A stretch of 64,000 bases of DNA from Daphnia pulex (Eukaryota > Arthropoda > Branchiopoda > Diplostraca > Daphniidae). Location: positions 3,224,001 to 3,288,000 of the forward strand of contig NC_060020.1 in the NCBI RefSeq assembly GCF_021134715.1, read 5' to 3'. Under the pieces are notes generated by a model. It was not told the DNA's origin. It did not search any database and saw only the letters and a list, made by a program, of their open reading frames with translations. Shown here one piece after another: positions 11,704-22,531 of the stretch. The position numbers and the translations under genes are program-made. The first letter of the stretch is position 1. Each line of letters begins with the position of its first letter.

Positions 11704-13452
11704 ATGATGTGTTCTATTAACGAAGAAAACTTAGCCGAAGAGACCATGGTCGCAACTCCCAAACTATCAGTGTAAGATTTGGTTATTTGCTTGTAACCCG
11801 AAACTACCATTTAAACAAAAATTGTCATTTAGTACAGATGCAATATGCCGCAGATGTAACATACTAAAGGCTCAAGTTCTTCTACGTAAAACAGATCCAT
11901 ACTGTCGGTGAGTCTAAAACGAACTTAAAAAAAAATCTTCTTAATTCATCATCAAAAATTTTTTGTTTCAGTGATTGTTTTATGAAGTATGCTGTCCATA
12001 AATTCCGTTCCACGATTGGGAAAGCACATGCTCTTAAACATAATGAACATGTTTTATTGGCATATTCTGGAGGATTATCTAGTGGGTCCATGGTAAAGCT
12101 TATTAAAGAAGGCTTGGATCTCTCAGAAAGTAAAAAAATTAAAATGGTGTTCAAACCTACTTTAGTACACATAGACGGTAATTCAAATTCAGTTGCCAGT
12201 ATAAAGAAATCAGAATAATTCTTAGTTTCTATACCTTTCTTAGAAGGTTTAATTTTGAATCTTTCCAAACACGAAAGGAAAGAAACCACTGATTTTGTTC
12301 TTGAGCAGGCTAAAAAAAATGGCTTTGATGTTTACATCTGTAGCCTTGAGTACTGTTTAGCACCAGACCTCAATGACTTGAAGCTGGAAATGAATTCTTA
12401 CCAAATCGAATCTTCTATTTATGAAAGCCAACTGGAGACGCTATTTGGTTCTGTGAAAAGTCTTACGGCAAAGGAAGATTTACTAATTCGTTTGAAACAG
12501 CGTTTGATCACACTTTTAGCTACTCGATTGAATCACGCAAAAGTATTTTTAGGTCCAAATGCTACTAGATTGGCCGGCCAACTTCTATCTGCTATCGGTC
12601 AAGGAAGGGGGGCTCAGATTGCCCATGAGATAGTAAGTTGTCGTCGATTCTTTCTACTTTATAACGAATAAATTAATTTCTTTACATTTTTCTTTACTAC
12701 AGGGATTTACGGATTCTCGTACCGGTACTGTTTTTCTACGACCTATGCGTGAGTTTGTCGATAAAGAAGTGGCGTATTTAGCAAATTTCTTAGGGGTTGA
12801 TTCAGTGTGCCTGCCTACATTGTCATCAAAGGTAATCTACTGTCGCACACAGTGCTGTTTGTGGTTGGCTTGAACATAACCTTTCATTAATTCTTAATTC
12901 TTCTTATTTCATTAATAGTTAGGTTCAACTGCCAGTATTGGGCGATTAACTGAAGACTTCGTAGTAACTTTGCAGACCAATTTTCCAGCTACAATTTCAA
13001 CTTTATTTCGTATCAGTGATAAACTTAAATCAAACATTGCTGATCCGAATCCATCCGATTGTGAAAGAGATTCACTTTGTCTTTTATGCCTTTCGGCCAT
13101 TGAAGAGTCCTCAGTTTGTAGTGCATCAACCGCTCGACACATTTCACAGACTATTTCGCGAAGTGGACCGAATGATGATTTGAGAAACCATTCATCGCAA
13201 TCCGTTGGAACTGGTCAGCATCAGGACTCAACATCGTGCAATTCTAATTGCAATTCTCAGGGCAAACCGTGTTGTAAGACGTCGAATGACCAAATCCAGA
13301 GTGATTGGAGTGCTGTTCTTTGTTACGGATGTCGCATAACAATGGAAGATGTAAAAAAACCTGAACTGATGCCCATAAATTATCTTGAAGAACTTCGGCT
13401 GCGATCCCGTCGACAAGTGATGCGACAATCCGTAGAACAGTTCTTGTTGTAG
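11704..13452 (+). CDS. CTU2: Cytosolic tRNA 2-thiolation protein 2 (NCS2)
   Basis: Six exons, 11704-11771, 11833-11907, 11972-12177, 12244-12632, 12703-12831, 12919-13452, give 466 residues (human CTU2 515). CTU2 partners CTU1 in the cytosol to thiolate the wobble uridine of Lys, Gln and Glu tRNAs with sulfur from URM1. Visible features: an N-terminal zinc-binding pair C-R-R-C at residues 28-31 and C-R-D-C at 47-50, a PP-loop-like strand HVLLAYSGGLSSGSM, the ATRLAGQLLSAIGQGRGAQI helix region, LRPMREFVDKEVAYL, and a C-terminal CLLCL plus CYGC pair. The SGG-S loop lacks the aspartate of the active PP-loop, which fits CTU2 being the non-catalytic partner. Two tandem ATGs open the frame (11704 and 11707); either start is possible. 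Confidence 0.92.
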
Positions 13453-13470
13453 TTCTGAATAATCGGTTTA

Positions 13471-13476
13471 AATAAA
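13471..13476 (+). terminator. Poly(A) signal AATAAA of CTU2
   Basis: AATAAA 19 bp after the CTU2 stop codon, the nearest plus-strand match. Confidence 0.5.
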
Positions 13477-13894
13477 TGTTAAACTGCAACATTGTCTTTA
13501 CGGGTAATAGGGATTTTTTCATTTGTGAAGGAAAACAATGCACGCGACAGTTTGGTAACGTACGATACTATTTTTGAAAATCCATTTACGTTGAATTATG
13601 TAGAATTAATCGCATGTTTGTTTATTTTCTGAATTAATCTAAAATTATGAAACTACTTCGTGTGTCCTTCTTCGTGTGTCCTTGCCACGCACACAACACT
13701 GTGGAATTATTCGTATTCAACCTTGAATGAAATTTTTAAAAATTATTTCAAAATTGTTTCAAAACTACCCGAAGGGTTTCTGTTCGGGTTTTCGTTTTTT
13801 TTTTTTCCAAGGAACTTAAGGTTAGGCATTTTGGGACGGCTTAATTAATTTGAATTTATTTCAATAGTGAAAAAGTAATATCTTTTAATTCATA

Positions 13895-13912
13895 CAATAA
13901 TAATAATAATAA
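13895..13912. repeat. (AAT)n microsatellite
   Basis: About six tandem AAT units in an otherwise AT-rich non-coding stretch. Confidence 0.8.
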
Positions 13913-14945
13913 GGTTATTTGCAGAATTGCAGGATATTAGCATGGTAAATGATATTAGCCTATTAGGATTTAGGTTTAGGATAAGACATAAGAGACACAC
14001 CATGTAAGAGATAGATAACCGAGTAATTCACATAGCGGCAATGCGGCATCGGAGCTCCATAAATTATTAAATTGGCAGCACTGCTTTCTGGTTGTCACGA
14101 AAGTTCGTCTGCAGTGCAAGTCTTCACTCTTCACAGTTCGTTCCATGGTTCGTTGACTTCGTTCAGTCGTTCAGTGTCTCAGTGTCTTGTTATATTCCCC
14201 CTCCCTGTCTCACGTCTTATTAGCCATATATGCTCACGATTCATAGCCCCACAAATATCTAAGTAAACTGTTGGACAGTATATCTAGCCTGAAATAGCAA
14301 GAGTTCTAATCTCCAGTCTACATTGGACTCAACATGTTACATGCTTCATCGTTCAACAAAATATTGATGCTGAAGGGAAAATGCTAACAAGTGAGAAAAA
14401 AAAACATTTATCCAAAAGTGAAGAATAGCAGAAGAAGGCAGCCCAGTTTTCGACTGCATGTTCCAGGTTCGTCAGAGAGGAGATTGATCAATTTCACTCA
14501 ACTGTCGACTCGAATATTGGATGTTTTTAAAAAAGAAAATCTTCTGTAGACACAAGACACCAGGTAATTAGGAGACATTTTTATTTCGTTTATTTCTCTC
14601 TAAACCATAGCTAATGAGCATTTTACTCAACAGATCTTCAAATCAGAAATTCAAATTAAGAAATTCAAATCTCAAAAAAGATCTTCAACAGATCTAGAAA
14701 CACAAAGGTGATGGAATTCATCTTTGTGGCCAATAGAGCTCTACCGCTTGACAGCATCTAGCCCGATGTCGTTAAAGATTTCCATCACGGCCCCATGGAT
14801 AACTCGCTTTCTTGGATCTACTCATTGGCCTCACCTCTGTTTCTGGCCTAATGTCTCGTTTTTCTGCACAAACGGTCTCAACTCGTTGAGTGAATTATCG
14901 CTTTGTAAGTTCGAACCCTCTATATGCGTGTCCCGCTGAGAAGAA

Positions 14946-15522
14946 ATGGCGACCAAAGCCGGCAATGGAAGGTAAAAACGGTCACCGTCACAGAGGAGTG
15001 AAGTTAGCAATTTTTTCAATTTTTGTTTCAATTTTGTTTCATGTTTATAGCTTGGGATGGGACAGTTGTTTTTTTCTGAACATGTTTCCTACAGAAAATG
15101 CATTGACAGACAAGTCAAGCAAGACAAGGTATTATTCTTCCTTCAAAAATTTTTAACTTTTATTTGATGCCATAAACTGTATCTTCTGTCATAGAGGAAG
15201 CTATGTGAACATAATCAAGGCCATGGGTAATCTTCAGGTTTATTCACCAACTTTGGGGAAGTCACATGAAAAGATGCAGGGCACTACCAGCATGTGTATT
15301 TTTCTGAATTTTTTACTCAAGCAGTTGGTGCTGTTGCCTTACAGCCACAGGCAGGAAAATTATGCTTTGGTTCAGAAAATTGTAAGTTTAATTTTTTGTC
15401 TTGACCCCAACACTTTCTGTTAATATAATAGATTTTTATTTTTATGTTGAAAGAGTTAAAAAGTCTGAAAAGCTAACTAAAAAGTGTGTGTATTTGTGTC
15501 ATAGGGAAAGCTGCTGGAGTAA
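14946..15522 (+). CDS. Candidate small spliced ORF, function unknown
   Basis: Joining 14946-14971, 15051-15128, 15195-15381 and 15505-15522 at canonical GT/AG sites keeps one frame open from ATG (MATKAGNGSLGWDS) to TAA, 102 residues. Each junction preserves phase (2, 2, 0). The third exon is open for about 62 codons in this frame, which chance alone would allow perhaps one time in twenty, so the evidence is weak but not empty. The predicted protein has a hydrophobic stretch (CIFLNFLLKQLVLLPY) and no motif I know. Downstream exons of the same locus would be 3' untranslated. Confidence 0.22.
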
Positions 15523-16655
15523 TCTGGTGTTGATGCTCATTTGATTCATTTCGTGCCAGCTAGTGAAAGCCGAAAGGCATGTCGAATTCAAGTTGAGCTG
15601 CTGCGGGCTGTCTCTGAAAGCAAGCAATCCAGCCGTTGCGTTCAGTCATTTGAACAGGAATCTAATGGCTGTCAATAGATGGCTGTCAAAAGTTGAATGT
15701 CCACCAGATAGCGCGAGTGTCTTCAGGGACGCATTTCGGCCATTTTGTTCCAAGAAGCAGCAGAAATGGGTTGCTGGTCGTGACGTTTCTCACGATGAAA
15801 ATTAAAAGGTATTTATTGTTAATTTCTTAATGTTTATTGATTGTAAAATGTTTATGTGAAAATTTACAGGTTATTTATCACGTAGAAACCAATTTGCCAA
15901 ATCATTCATCTCAGAGTTGGAATTTGGAATTGCCTGTACATTGCCGAAATGGCGTGCCTCGTGTGTCTCGCTGCCTGTTCTTAGGCGTACGTCTCATCCC
16001 ATGCAACAGTAAAAAGTAATTATTTTGATCAAATGTCTTGTAAAAGTACTACAGATTTAGTTAACATGACTAGAGAGTAGACCAATTGACTCCGCTACTA
16101 TAGAAATTTTGAATTGACAAAGTTATTCTGTTGGGCTGCGCAGTTATCTGTTACTCTTTGTAATTTTTTTTGTTCTATTGAGTATGCATGTGTACACAGT
16201 TGTGTTTCTCGAAAATAATTTTCCTTTCTTGAACAGGTATAAAAAACACTTTAACGCTGTTGGCCACCTTGTTGCAGCCAAATGGTGAAAGGTGTGACGA
16301 AGACAGATTAATCCGGTGTATGCAGCATGAGGTTGCAGTGTAATCCAGAAGTAGCTGCGCTGGTGTTACCCTGAAATTGCTGTGCTGAGCTAGCTGCTGA
16401 GCTGTTCCATCTTGATTCCTGACTTGAAAATTTTGTGTTGTTTGCCTGCCAGTATTTTGTGTTGTGACTTCAAATAGTTTGATCTGTCGTCTTTTGAGTT
16501 TTCATTCAATCATGCAGTATACGACTGAGGCAACTTGATCAATATCAGGTTTGACACAGTCGAGAACTGCTAGATAAAACAAGCTTTCTGCGCCAAACAA
16601 ATAATAACTTGCATATAACTTGCATCATGTTATTATCGCGGTAGAGAAAGCGACA

Positions 16656-16676
16656 GGCCCCCCCCCCCTGGGGGCC
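16656..16676. repeat. C-tract with G-tract, GC hairpin
   Basis: A GGCCCCC run extended by further C residues is followed after one T by GGGGGCC, making a self-complementary GC block in AT-rich surroundings. It could fold as a hairpin in RNA. The length of the C homopolymer may be affected by sequencing error. Confidence 0.6.
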
Positions 16677-16689
16677 ACAGGGAAAATAT

Positions 16690-17104
16690 GTATGACAATA
16701 TTATAAATTTTGAAATAAACTTATTATGAATAAAATTTAATATATAAAATTGTTCGAATAAAATTTTCGCAAAATTTTTTTAATAACTTGTTGTAAGGGG
16801 GATTTTTTTAAATTTTTTTTCAAAAACAAAAGTCTGGACTTAGCAGAAATAATGGAAGGTGGACTTTGAATTTTTGAGCATACATTGGTTGTTGGACTTT
16901 GAATTTTAGTGATACAAAAAAATTGTATTGTTATTGAAATGGTAAACAAAATGAGTTTGAATTTTTATTGTTGTATTTTTTATTGTTTTGTTTAAGTTCA
17001 CAAAGCATTCAGAAATAGTTTCTCACATCATGCGATATCAAAAGAAAGAAAGGTACTTCAGGAGAAAATAGAGACATACACGTGATTTTTCGATCAATCT
17101 TATA
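16690..17104. other. AT-rich spacer, nothing recognised
   Basis: Very AT-rich sequence with homopolymer runs and a loosely repeated ggactttgaattttt motif (near 16861 and 16893). No coding potential, RNA gene or element end was seen. Confidence 0.5.
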
Positions 17105-18003
17105 TTATCTTTCAACACATCCAGAGAAATACTTCGATGTATAGGTCGGAGCAACATAAGTAGTGGTGACATAGTCGGGAGAATTGCTGGTTTAATACAT
17201 ATGAACCTCAGATGGTAGTACTTTGGAGCAGGGTAATACTTAAATTCCTCGATGTGGTATTCCAGGCTGCGTACGTGGATGTGTAACAGGCGGCTTCTTC
17301 GGTGTAGTACTTGGGAGCTGCGGTGTTGTAGCTAGGTGTAGCGTAGGTCGTGGTGTAGTAGACTGGAGCATCAGTACGAAAGAGCAGCTTCTGGATAGTA
17401 AGTAGGGACTGCGTAATACTTGGTCGCCTCAGTTGTGGTTGTGTAGATCAGACAGAGAAGGACTTTCCCGCTTCGGTGTAGTATTCGGCCGTTTTGGTGG
17501 AGTAATCAGCGGGAGCCTCGGTGTAGCAACTGGGAACAGAGTAGTACTTAGAAAAATAGGTGCAGTAAGTAAATGAGAACATAGTAATACTTCGGAGCCT
17601 CGGTGTAGTCGGATGGGACAGCATGCATTGTCATGTAGTAATCCGTCGCCTTGGTGGTGTAGTAACTCGGGGCAGAGTAATACTTCAGGGCGTCAGTGTA
17701 ATGACCCGGGGCAGCGTAAGTTGTGGTATAAAACTCCGGTGCTTCAGTGGTGTAGTACTTGAAGACTTCGGTGCAGGAACTGGTCGTTGCGTAAGTTAGG
17801 AAGGCGGCGGCGTTGCGGTTTAGTTTGCGGAATACCACGGAGACATTGGTACATCAGTGGTCGACCCAGCCATCAACGATACAAAATCCAACAGGAGCAA
17901 GACGCCAGTTATCTAAACAAGAAATAAATTTAAACATTAGAACAACATTAGAACAAAATGAATTGATACAAAAATCAATGTAAAAAAAAGAATATTTACC
18001 CAT
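17105..18003 (-). pseudogene. Decayed Tyr-rich repeat secreted protein gene, copy A
   Basis: The minus strand starts with ATGG followed by a donor GTAAAT at 18000, then an exon (acceptor near 17912) that in one frame encodes a hydrophobic leader (GVLLLLDFVSLMAGSTTDVP) and in others the repeat units YYTTEAPEFYTTTYAAPGHY, TKATDYYMTMHAVPS and TEAPKYY. A Ser/Tyr C-terminus (TYTSKYFSG) ends at a TAA at 17105. The repeats switch frames several times, so no single ORF covers them; the longest open piece is 17548-17838. Such Tyr, Pro and Thr-rich repeats are known from secreted cuticle or peritrophic-type proteins of crustaceans. The start lies only about 87 bp from the end of copy B and has no TATA box of its own. 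I read it as a pseudogene; sequencing indels in repeats are the alternative. Confidence 0.55.
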
Positions 18004-18089
18004 AATTGAGAATCGGTTACACGATGAGGAATCCAGTTGGTGACAGATAAGGCACTGCTGGGCACGACTTCTTTTTTCAACGACTCCTT

Positions 18090-18613
18090 TTACGCACAGT
18101 AATTCTTCGGTACGTAGGTGTAGTAGCTCGGGGCAACGTAGGTTGTAGTGTAGTACTTAAGCGCTTCGGTGTCGTAGTAATGCGGGGCCTCGGTGTAGTA
18201 GGCAGGGGCAGCATACATAGACGTGTAGTATTGCGGTTGTAGTACTTAGGAGCCTCGGTGTAGTACTCCGCCTCTGGTGATGTAACTCGGGGTTCGGGGT
18301 AGCAACTCGGGGCATCATGAATTGTAACACTCTCGAGCCTTGGTGGTGTAGGAACCGGTTGTTGCGTATGTTGTTGTTGTGTAGTAAGGCGGCAGCATTG
18401 CGGTTTGGCATCCGCCATACCCAGGAGACATCGGTACACCAGTGGTCGACCCAGCCATTAACAATACAACACCCAACAGCATACGACGCCTTAGTTAACT
18501 AGACAGCGAACAAATTGAAACATTAATACTCAATAGTAACTTACATAATAAAACAAACAGAAAATAATTGCCATTATCAAATAATTCCATATAAAGACAG
18601 AATATTTACCCAT
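18090..18613 (-). pseudogene. Decayed Tyr-rich repeat secreted protein gene, copy B
   Basis: Tandem partner of copy A with the same architecture: ATGG then donor GTAAAT at 18609, acceptor near 18500, a leader seen as MLLGVVLLMAGSTTGVP, the segment QTAMLPPYYTTTTYATTGSY, and later repeats YYTSMYAAPAYYTEAPHYY and TTTYVAPSYYTYVPKNYCA up to TAA at 18090. Joining ATGG to the acceptor gives a stop at the fourth codon, and the frame changes again near 18310, so the copy does not look translatable as one protein. Its promoter by contrast is intact (TATA at about -33 and an initiator), which suggests recent decay or an unusual splice that I missed. Copies A and B share leader, repeat and 5' splice layout, so they arose by tandem duplication. 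Confidence 0.55.
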
Positions 18614-18694
18614 GGTTGCGAACTGGCAATACGGTGAAGAAGGCAGATGGAGAGTGCGCTGCAGTTGTTTCCGTGTCGGAGATGCTCACTCGAC

Positions 18695-18728
18695 TGACTT
18701 TCCTTCGCCTTTTCTCTCTCCTTTTATA
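18695..18728 (-). promoter_or_regulatory. TATA box and initiator of Tyr-rich copy B
   Basis: On the minus strand TATAAAAG (starting at 18728) is followed 33 bp on by the arthropod initiator TCAGTC with its A at 18695. That spacing is the textbook TATA to +1 distance, and the start codon follows after about 82 bp. Such strong TATA promoters are usual for highly and stage-specifically expressed cuticle-type genes. Confidence 0.7.
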
Positions 18729-18789
18729 CGATTTTTTTTCACATCCTCACCTCTAAAGCCTTGCGGGTGTTCTACCTGCTTGATAATGA

Positions 18790-19502
18790 AGCAAAACGGC
18801 CGTCCTCACCCAACCTCTAGACCACTGCATATATGACAAGTTTTACCTTTTATGTAATGATCTCCCTGACCTTCGAGCGTTAAGGACATGCAAACTAACC
18901 TTTCCTTCTACAGGTAGACGTTGCCGGGGATGGGTCTACAAAAACAAATATCAAAATGAATACCAAATGGTTATACGTAACACATCCCGTTCTTACCCAA
19001 CCTCTACACCACTGCATGACACGTTTTTCGTAAAGATCTCCGTGACCTTCGGAGTGTTACTGGCCTTTCCTTCTGCAGGTTGCTGGGGGTGGGTCTACAA
19101 CAACCAATATCAAAATGAATACCAAATGGTTGTGTAACACGTGTCGTTCTCACCCAACCTCTAAACCACATGACGCGTTTTTCGTAATGGTCTCCGTTAC
19201 CTTCTGGTGTGAAGGACATGCGGACGTTCCCTTCCTTTTGCAGGTTGACTTTGCTGGGGATGGGTCTACACACAAAAATATCAAAATGAAATACCAAATG
19301 GTTATGTAACGCATCCCGTTCTTACCCAACCTCTACACCACTGCATGAAACTTTTTACCTTTTACATAATGATTTCTGTGACCTTCGAGTGTGAAGGACA
19401 TGCAAACTGGCCTTTCCTTCTGCAGGTTAACGTTGATGGGGATTGGAATGGGTCTAACGGTCTACAACAACCAATATAAAAATGAATACTAAATGGTTAT
19501 GG
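18790..19502. repeat. Four-unit direct tandem repeat upstream of the Tyr-rich genes
   Basis: A unit of roughly 157-187 bp recurs four times. The landmark CAACCTCTA recurs at 18811, 18998, 19155 and 19327, and each unit also carries CTTTCCTTCTGCAGGTT, GATGGGTCTACA, CAATATCAAAATGAATACC and a GTGACCTTCG-like segment in the same order. Units differ by scattered substitutions and short gaps, so the array is not brand new. It has no coding frame. Because it sits directly upstream of the copy B promoter it may act as a repeated regulatory block. Confidence 0.8.
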
Positions 19503-20073
19503 TATGGCTGAAAAACTCACTTTGACACTTTATTTCCTTTCCTTCGGTGAATGAATAAATCTTCCATTTCGAACCATTTGAAGGATAGTCGGCTTTTTTG
19601 AATTTATTCCACTGCAACCTTATGAAAGTTTCAAACACATGATCAATACATATTGATTTCACGATGTACACACAGTTGAGCCTTGTGAAGTGAATGTAAA
19701 TAACGCCTCCACAAAGTTCCTATTTGGTCGATTGTCGCTTTCCCTAAAATTTCAAGTAATCTCACGATATAAAATGACGACGTATATCCGGCGTATAGTT
19801 CCCAACGAAGAAAATTGTATTTATTCAATGCCTTTTTTTCGGTAATGATTAATTCTAGACAGTATCAGTCTATCACGTGAAATTTTTACATGGATTATCA
19901 AGAGATTCGACCGACAGAATACAACAACATGATTGAAGTATTAAGAGAACAAATATTGTACGTGCCGCCGTTATTTTATCATACTCATAAAATTACTAAC
20001 AAGTGATTTAAAGTTAATGTGGAATGAAAACTCATGATTACGTAACCAATCTCTTTCACCGATAATATACATT

Positions 20074-22531
20074 TTATCGGTATGACAAATCATATTGTTT
20101 CGAAGCACTGTTCTCTCGAGAGACCTGAACGCGGTCCAAAATATGGCAAAATTCGACAACAGTCGCATTTGGCAAATCTGTTTGTGTGTTGCTGTCCGCG
20201 TTAGAAATTGTTCCAGTTGATGATACATCTAGATTCAGTGTAAAAAAATCCGAAGCGGGCTTAAATTGAAACGATGAATCGAACGAATCTCGGTTAGGTG
20301 AAAATCTTTCACTAAAGCTACGCTTAAATTCGTGCGGATTCTCTAATTTTGCTACGTTGTTTAGCATCAATCGTTGTTTGCTTTTCATTGACCCATCGCA
20401 GTTCAAAATTGCATGATCATGATTCTCACTTACATGTCGTACGCGTCTATTTATCGCAAAGAGATGCGGATGCACATTACCCATTTTTAAGTTGGTTTCC
20501 ACTTTTGGGGAAGGTGCTGGTGAACGAGGAGCATGAGCAGTGCGGCTATTCTTAGGTAGATGCAACGATCGTCGAATGCGTTGAAATGTAGATCCCAAGT
20601 CAACTTCATTGATTTCTTTGGTATGTTCAATTTCGGTTGTAGAAGTGTCAGGACTAGAAAGATCGTCATCTTCATTTTCGTCGCACAAAGCTGAAGCTAA
20701 GCGAGTCAACAGTTGGACAGGATCCTCATTAAATTCGATTCCTTCCTACAAGACATCAATAGATAAGTTATTGTAGCATGAATCACAATTTTATTGAGTT
20801 AATTACCAGGGATTTTCGAAAGGAACCATTGTTGCATGTAATATCTCTATCGATGTAATTAGTTTTACCAAATCCATTGCTTCCTGTGACTTCGAATTGT
20901 TTACGCGAATCTTTATCCACAATGTTTTCTTCGGAATAAAGAGAAGGTTGACTGTAGGTGCGGAATAATCCCTTCCGTGCTGGTCTGCCTATGGGCTACA
21001 ATTGAAGAAATTTTTATCGCAGACAGTTTTACGATTAATTATGACAAGAATACCTTTATTTTCAGAACTCTAATCTGGTTCACTAGTTGGCGCAACGCAA
21101 TAGCGTCTTTGGATAACGCTTTTCTGGTGGTACGAATACGAGCCGCCATTCTTCTTTCTAGCGCTACAACTGGGGCTACTACTGACCTTGATCGCAAACC
21201 TTTGGTGATGATATTGATGACCTACAAGCCATAAAAAAGGGTATTACTATTATAGTCACTTTAAATTACCATTTAACCAATTCAACTTACCATAATCAGG
21301 TATCCAAGGCCAAATAATATCCAAATAATTATGAAAGAACGATAAGCAGAAGTCCAACGCCCGACATCATTTTGCCCTTGTTTTTTTTTTAATGGAAACA
21401 CTTTAAAATATTGTGCCTTTTATTTTGTTATCTTACCACACGTACCTGCGACAAGATCGCCGAAACCAATGGTGGTTAAGGTAATAAATGCGTAGTAAAA
21501 TGAATCAATGTAATTCCATCCCTCCACAATGGCAAAGAGTCCGGCCGGAATCACGAGAAAAACGACGAGTCCGGGAATAAAATACAATAAAACATCCGCC
21601 AGTACCACAAAAGCAGTGGAGCGATTACTTGAACGGCTCACAAGCTTCAAAAAGAAGAAAATGTAGGACAAACATTATTTACTTAAATTTTAAGCAAAGA
21701 AAAACAAATAAAGGTACAAAAAAATGACAATAATTATTCTTTATCATTACTTTAGCGCCAAAATGATCTCCTAACGCAGCAAATAATATTCCGTTGAGAG
21801 GAATGCCAATAAGAGCAAAAAATATGCAAAATAATCTACCGGGAGCCGAGGACGGTGCCAAATGGCCGTAACCTTCGAAATATAAAACATAATTATAAAA
21901 TGCAAATAAGGAGGGCAATGCCGAATTAATAAATCGACACGCACAACAAGTTGTAAAATGCAAAAAAAAAAAAAATCTTGAGCTAGTTCTATATGACTGA
22001 CGTTTGACGTTTCAATACAGGCTGTAGCTGTCGAATGCGGAGAGGTTGTTGTGTAAATTCTTAATTTCTATTGTTGCATTACTCAAAAATAACGATAAAA
22101 ATGGAGCATACGCTACCAATGGTGGATGCAACAGTAACGGCTACAAAAAAACTATTGTAAAGGGTCCATTTCTTGGGAGGTACTGAATGATTGTTGATAA
22201 GGGTCGGTTGATTAATTTTTTCGGCAATTTGAATCCATACTTCCTCTCGGCCTACGAGATCGATTTCATTTGTCCCATTTGTTTCACACATAATCAATTT
22301 ATCTGTGGATTGAAAAAAAAAATTACGGCGGATGTCGATAATTTTTAAAGGAATGTATCGGCTTTGGCAGAGCAAGAGAAAATACAGACCGTAAATAACA
22401 TTCCTAAGATTGCCTAATTCCTGCGAGCGAATCTCTTCTTCCGGTGACTCAAAAAACATAAAAACAACAGCACCGAGCAACAAATAGAGGATAAAAAAGA
22501 ATAAAAGCGCAAACCACTGTCTCCAATTCAT
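20074..22531 (-). CDS. Two-pore-domain potassium channel, TREK/TWIK-related
   Basis: Eight exons, 22390-22531, 22117-22302, 21751-21872, 21437-21644, 21291-21376, 21054-21221, 20807-20995, 20074-20745, keep frame and give 590 residues. It is a plasma-membrane leak K+ channel, two subunits per pore. Seen in order: span 1 at residues 7-25 (WFALLFFFILYLLLGAVVF), an extracellular cap with N-glycosylation sites (NGT, NHS), first selectivity filter STIGYGHLAP near 105-114 split by intron 2, span 2, span 3, EGWNYIDSFYYAFITLTTIG followed by the second filter GFGDLVAG near 210, span 4 (FIIIWILFGLGYLIMVI), and a long Ser/Thr-rich cytosolic tail of about 300 residues, longer than in most vertebrate K2P channels. 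Start: the ATG at 22531 (MNWRQW) fits the family better than the in-frame ATG eleven codons upstream at 22564. The exact arthropod ortholog (sandman, galene or ORK1 group) is not decided. Confidence 0.88.

Larger units (their letters stand above)
14100..16680 (+). other. Candidate spliced transcript locus, mostly non-coding
   Basis: No known protein is recognisable here, yet the plus strand shows a series of good donor and acceptor sites at spacings typical of this genome: donors near 14562, 14972, 15129, 15382, 15809 and 16017, acceptors near 14634, 15050, 15194, 15504, 15869 and 16236. A run of initiator-like TCAGT motifs at 14165-14185 is a possible start region. GC content over the exons is higher than in the introns. 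The only spliced ORF I could build is the 102-codon one listed separately. The locus may be a long non-coding RNA, a young lineage-specific gene, or a decayed gene. Strand and extent are inferred from splice signals only. Confidence 0.35.

Noticed and set aside
14890-14935. tRNA-like B box (AGTTCGAACCC) near 14908
   Set aside because: No A box at the right distance and no cloverleaf can be drawn around it.
15505-15808. Open stretch in another frame of the exon (VPASESRKACRIQVELLRAV)
   Set aside because: No start codon and a stop just upstream in frame; only the four-exon frame is consistent with splice phases.
18790-19502. Direct repeats as a CRISPR array
   Set aside because: Units are 157-187 bp without unique spacers, and the genome is eukaryotic.
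13453-19502. Transposon or viral remnant explaining the accessory stretch
   Set aside because: No reverse transcriptase, transposase, capsid or envelope motif and no terminal repeats or target duplications were found.
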